Positions 48,463-48,634 of a DNA stretch of 48,634 nucleotides are shown piece by piece. The notes beneath the pieces were generated by a model that saw only the letters and a list, made by a program, of their open reading frames with translations, was not told the origin of the DNA and made no database searches. The position numbers and the translations under genes are program-made. Position 1 is the stretch's first letter; every line of letters begins with the position of its first letter. This DNA is from Candidimonas sp. (lineage in GTDB: Bacteria > Pseudomonadota > Gammaproteobacteria > Burkholderiales > Burkholderiaceae_B), in assembly GCA_004298545.1 (NCBI GenBank), contig SCQX01000026.1:1-48634 (forward strand), written 5' to 3'.

Positions 48463-48634
48463 ATGGGTTCGGGAAATGGAGTCGGGCAAGCGGGTGCCGA
48501 ACGGGCGAAGGCGGGCAAGGTTGCGCTCGTGACGGGGGCCGGCAGCGGCATCGGGCGCGCGGTGGCGCTCGAGCTGCTTGCTCACGATTATCGTGTCGCG
48601 CTTGCCGGTCGACACCGTGAAACGCTCGAACAGA
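48463..48634 (+). CDS. Short-chain dehydrogenase/reductase (3' truncated by window)
   Basis: The first 57 residues of an SDR protein are visible. The ATG at 48463 is preceded by AGGGAAG about 7 bases upstream. An 18-residue Gly/Ala-rich lead precedes the nucleotide-binding motif VALVTGAGSGIGRAVALELL, with TGxxxGIG at 24-31 and the cofactor-specificity region LAGRHRETL, whose Arg residues after the second strand suggest NADP preference. The catalytic Tyr/Lys region lies beyond the window, so the substrate cannot be guessed. Confidence 0.9.
   Translation, partial: MGSGNGVGQAGAERAKAGKVALVTGAGSGIGRAVALELLAHDYRVALAGRHRETLEQ

Overview
The window reads as a chromosomal segment of a high-GC betaproteobacterium of the order Burkholderiales, most likely family Alcaligenaceae (Bordetella/Achromobacter/Pusillimonas-like). 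The reasons are a tctCBA tricarboxylate transporter with a Bug-type binding protein, a DUF2863 gene (a family I know from Burkholderiales), the EF-P/EarP arginine-rhamnosylation pair, a PhaR-regulated PHA cluster, and the orders gntR-sdhCDAB-sdhE-gltA / sucAB-lpdA-zapE and rimP-nusA-infB-rbfA-truB-typA. No database search was possible, so the genus is inference.

Layout. 1-3171: tctC (5' truncated), tctB and tctA, a tripartite tricarboxylate uptake system. 3172-7363: corA, an AidB-type acyl-CoA dehydrogenase, a membrane-anchored thermonuclease and a DUF1178 protein, all on the plus strand. 7381-11837 (minus strand): mdh and a small GNAT protein, DUF2863, earP and efp. 11838-12108: AT-rich divergent control region. 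12109-24782 (plus): a TCA-cycle block with a GntR/UTRA regulator, sdhCDAB, sdhE, gltA, then sucA, sucB, lpdA and zapE. 24831-26168 trpS; 26187-28556 tex (minus); 28661-30748 a DinG/YoaA-type helicase; 30761-31609 bamD (minus), divergent from rluD-pgeF (31660-33434). 33523-36607: phaC-phaB-phaR. 36608-37466: an 859-bp stretch with no convincing gene but several short repeats and interlocking complementary segments. 37467-37543: initiator tRNA-fMet (minus) with its own near-consensus promoter. 37616-39858: scpB and rluB. 40061-40091: an intrinsic terminator in the leader of the rimP-nusA-infB-rbfA-truB-typA translation operon (40103-48217). 48463-end: start of an SDR gene, preceded by a perfect 24-bp palindrome.

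How the genes work together. The central block encodes much of the oxidative TCA cycle (malate dehydrogenase, succinate dehydrogenase plus its flavinylation factor, citrate synthase, the 2-oxoglutarate dehydrogenase complex). The GntR gene is the first gene of the sdh operon and lies divergent from mdh, which suggests it controls both. Tct uptake would feed C4/C6 acids into this pathway. The PHA genes store surplus acetyl units, but the beta-ketothiolase gene is absent from the cluster. The distal half is translation: the initiator tRNA, rRNA pseudouridine synthases, 30S maturation factors, IF2, NusA, TypA, TrpS and rhamnosylated EF-P.

I see no insertion sequence, prophage, CRISPR array or defence island, and no clearly new multi-gene system. 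The most interesting unexplained material is non-coding: the 36608-37466 region, the mdh/gntR operator-like repeats and the palindrome near the right end.
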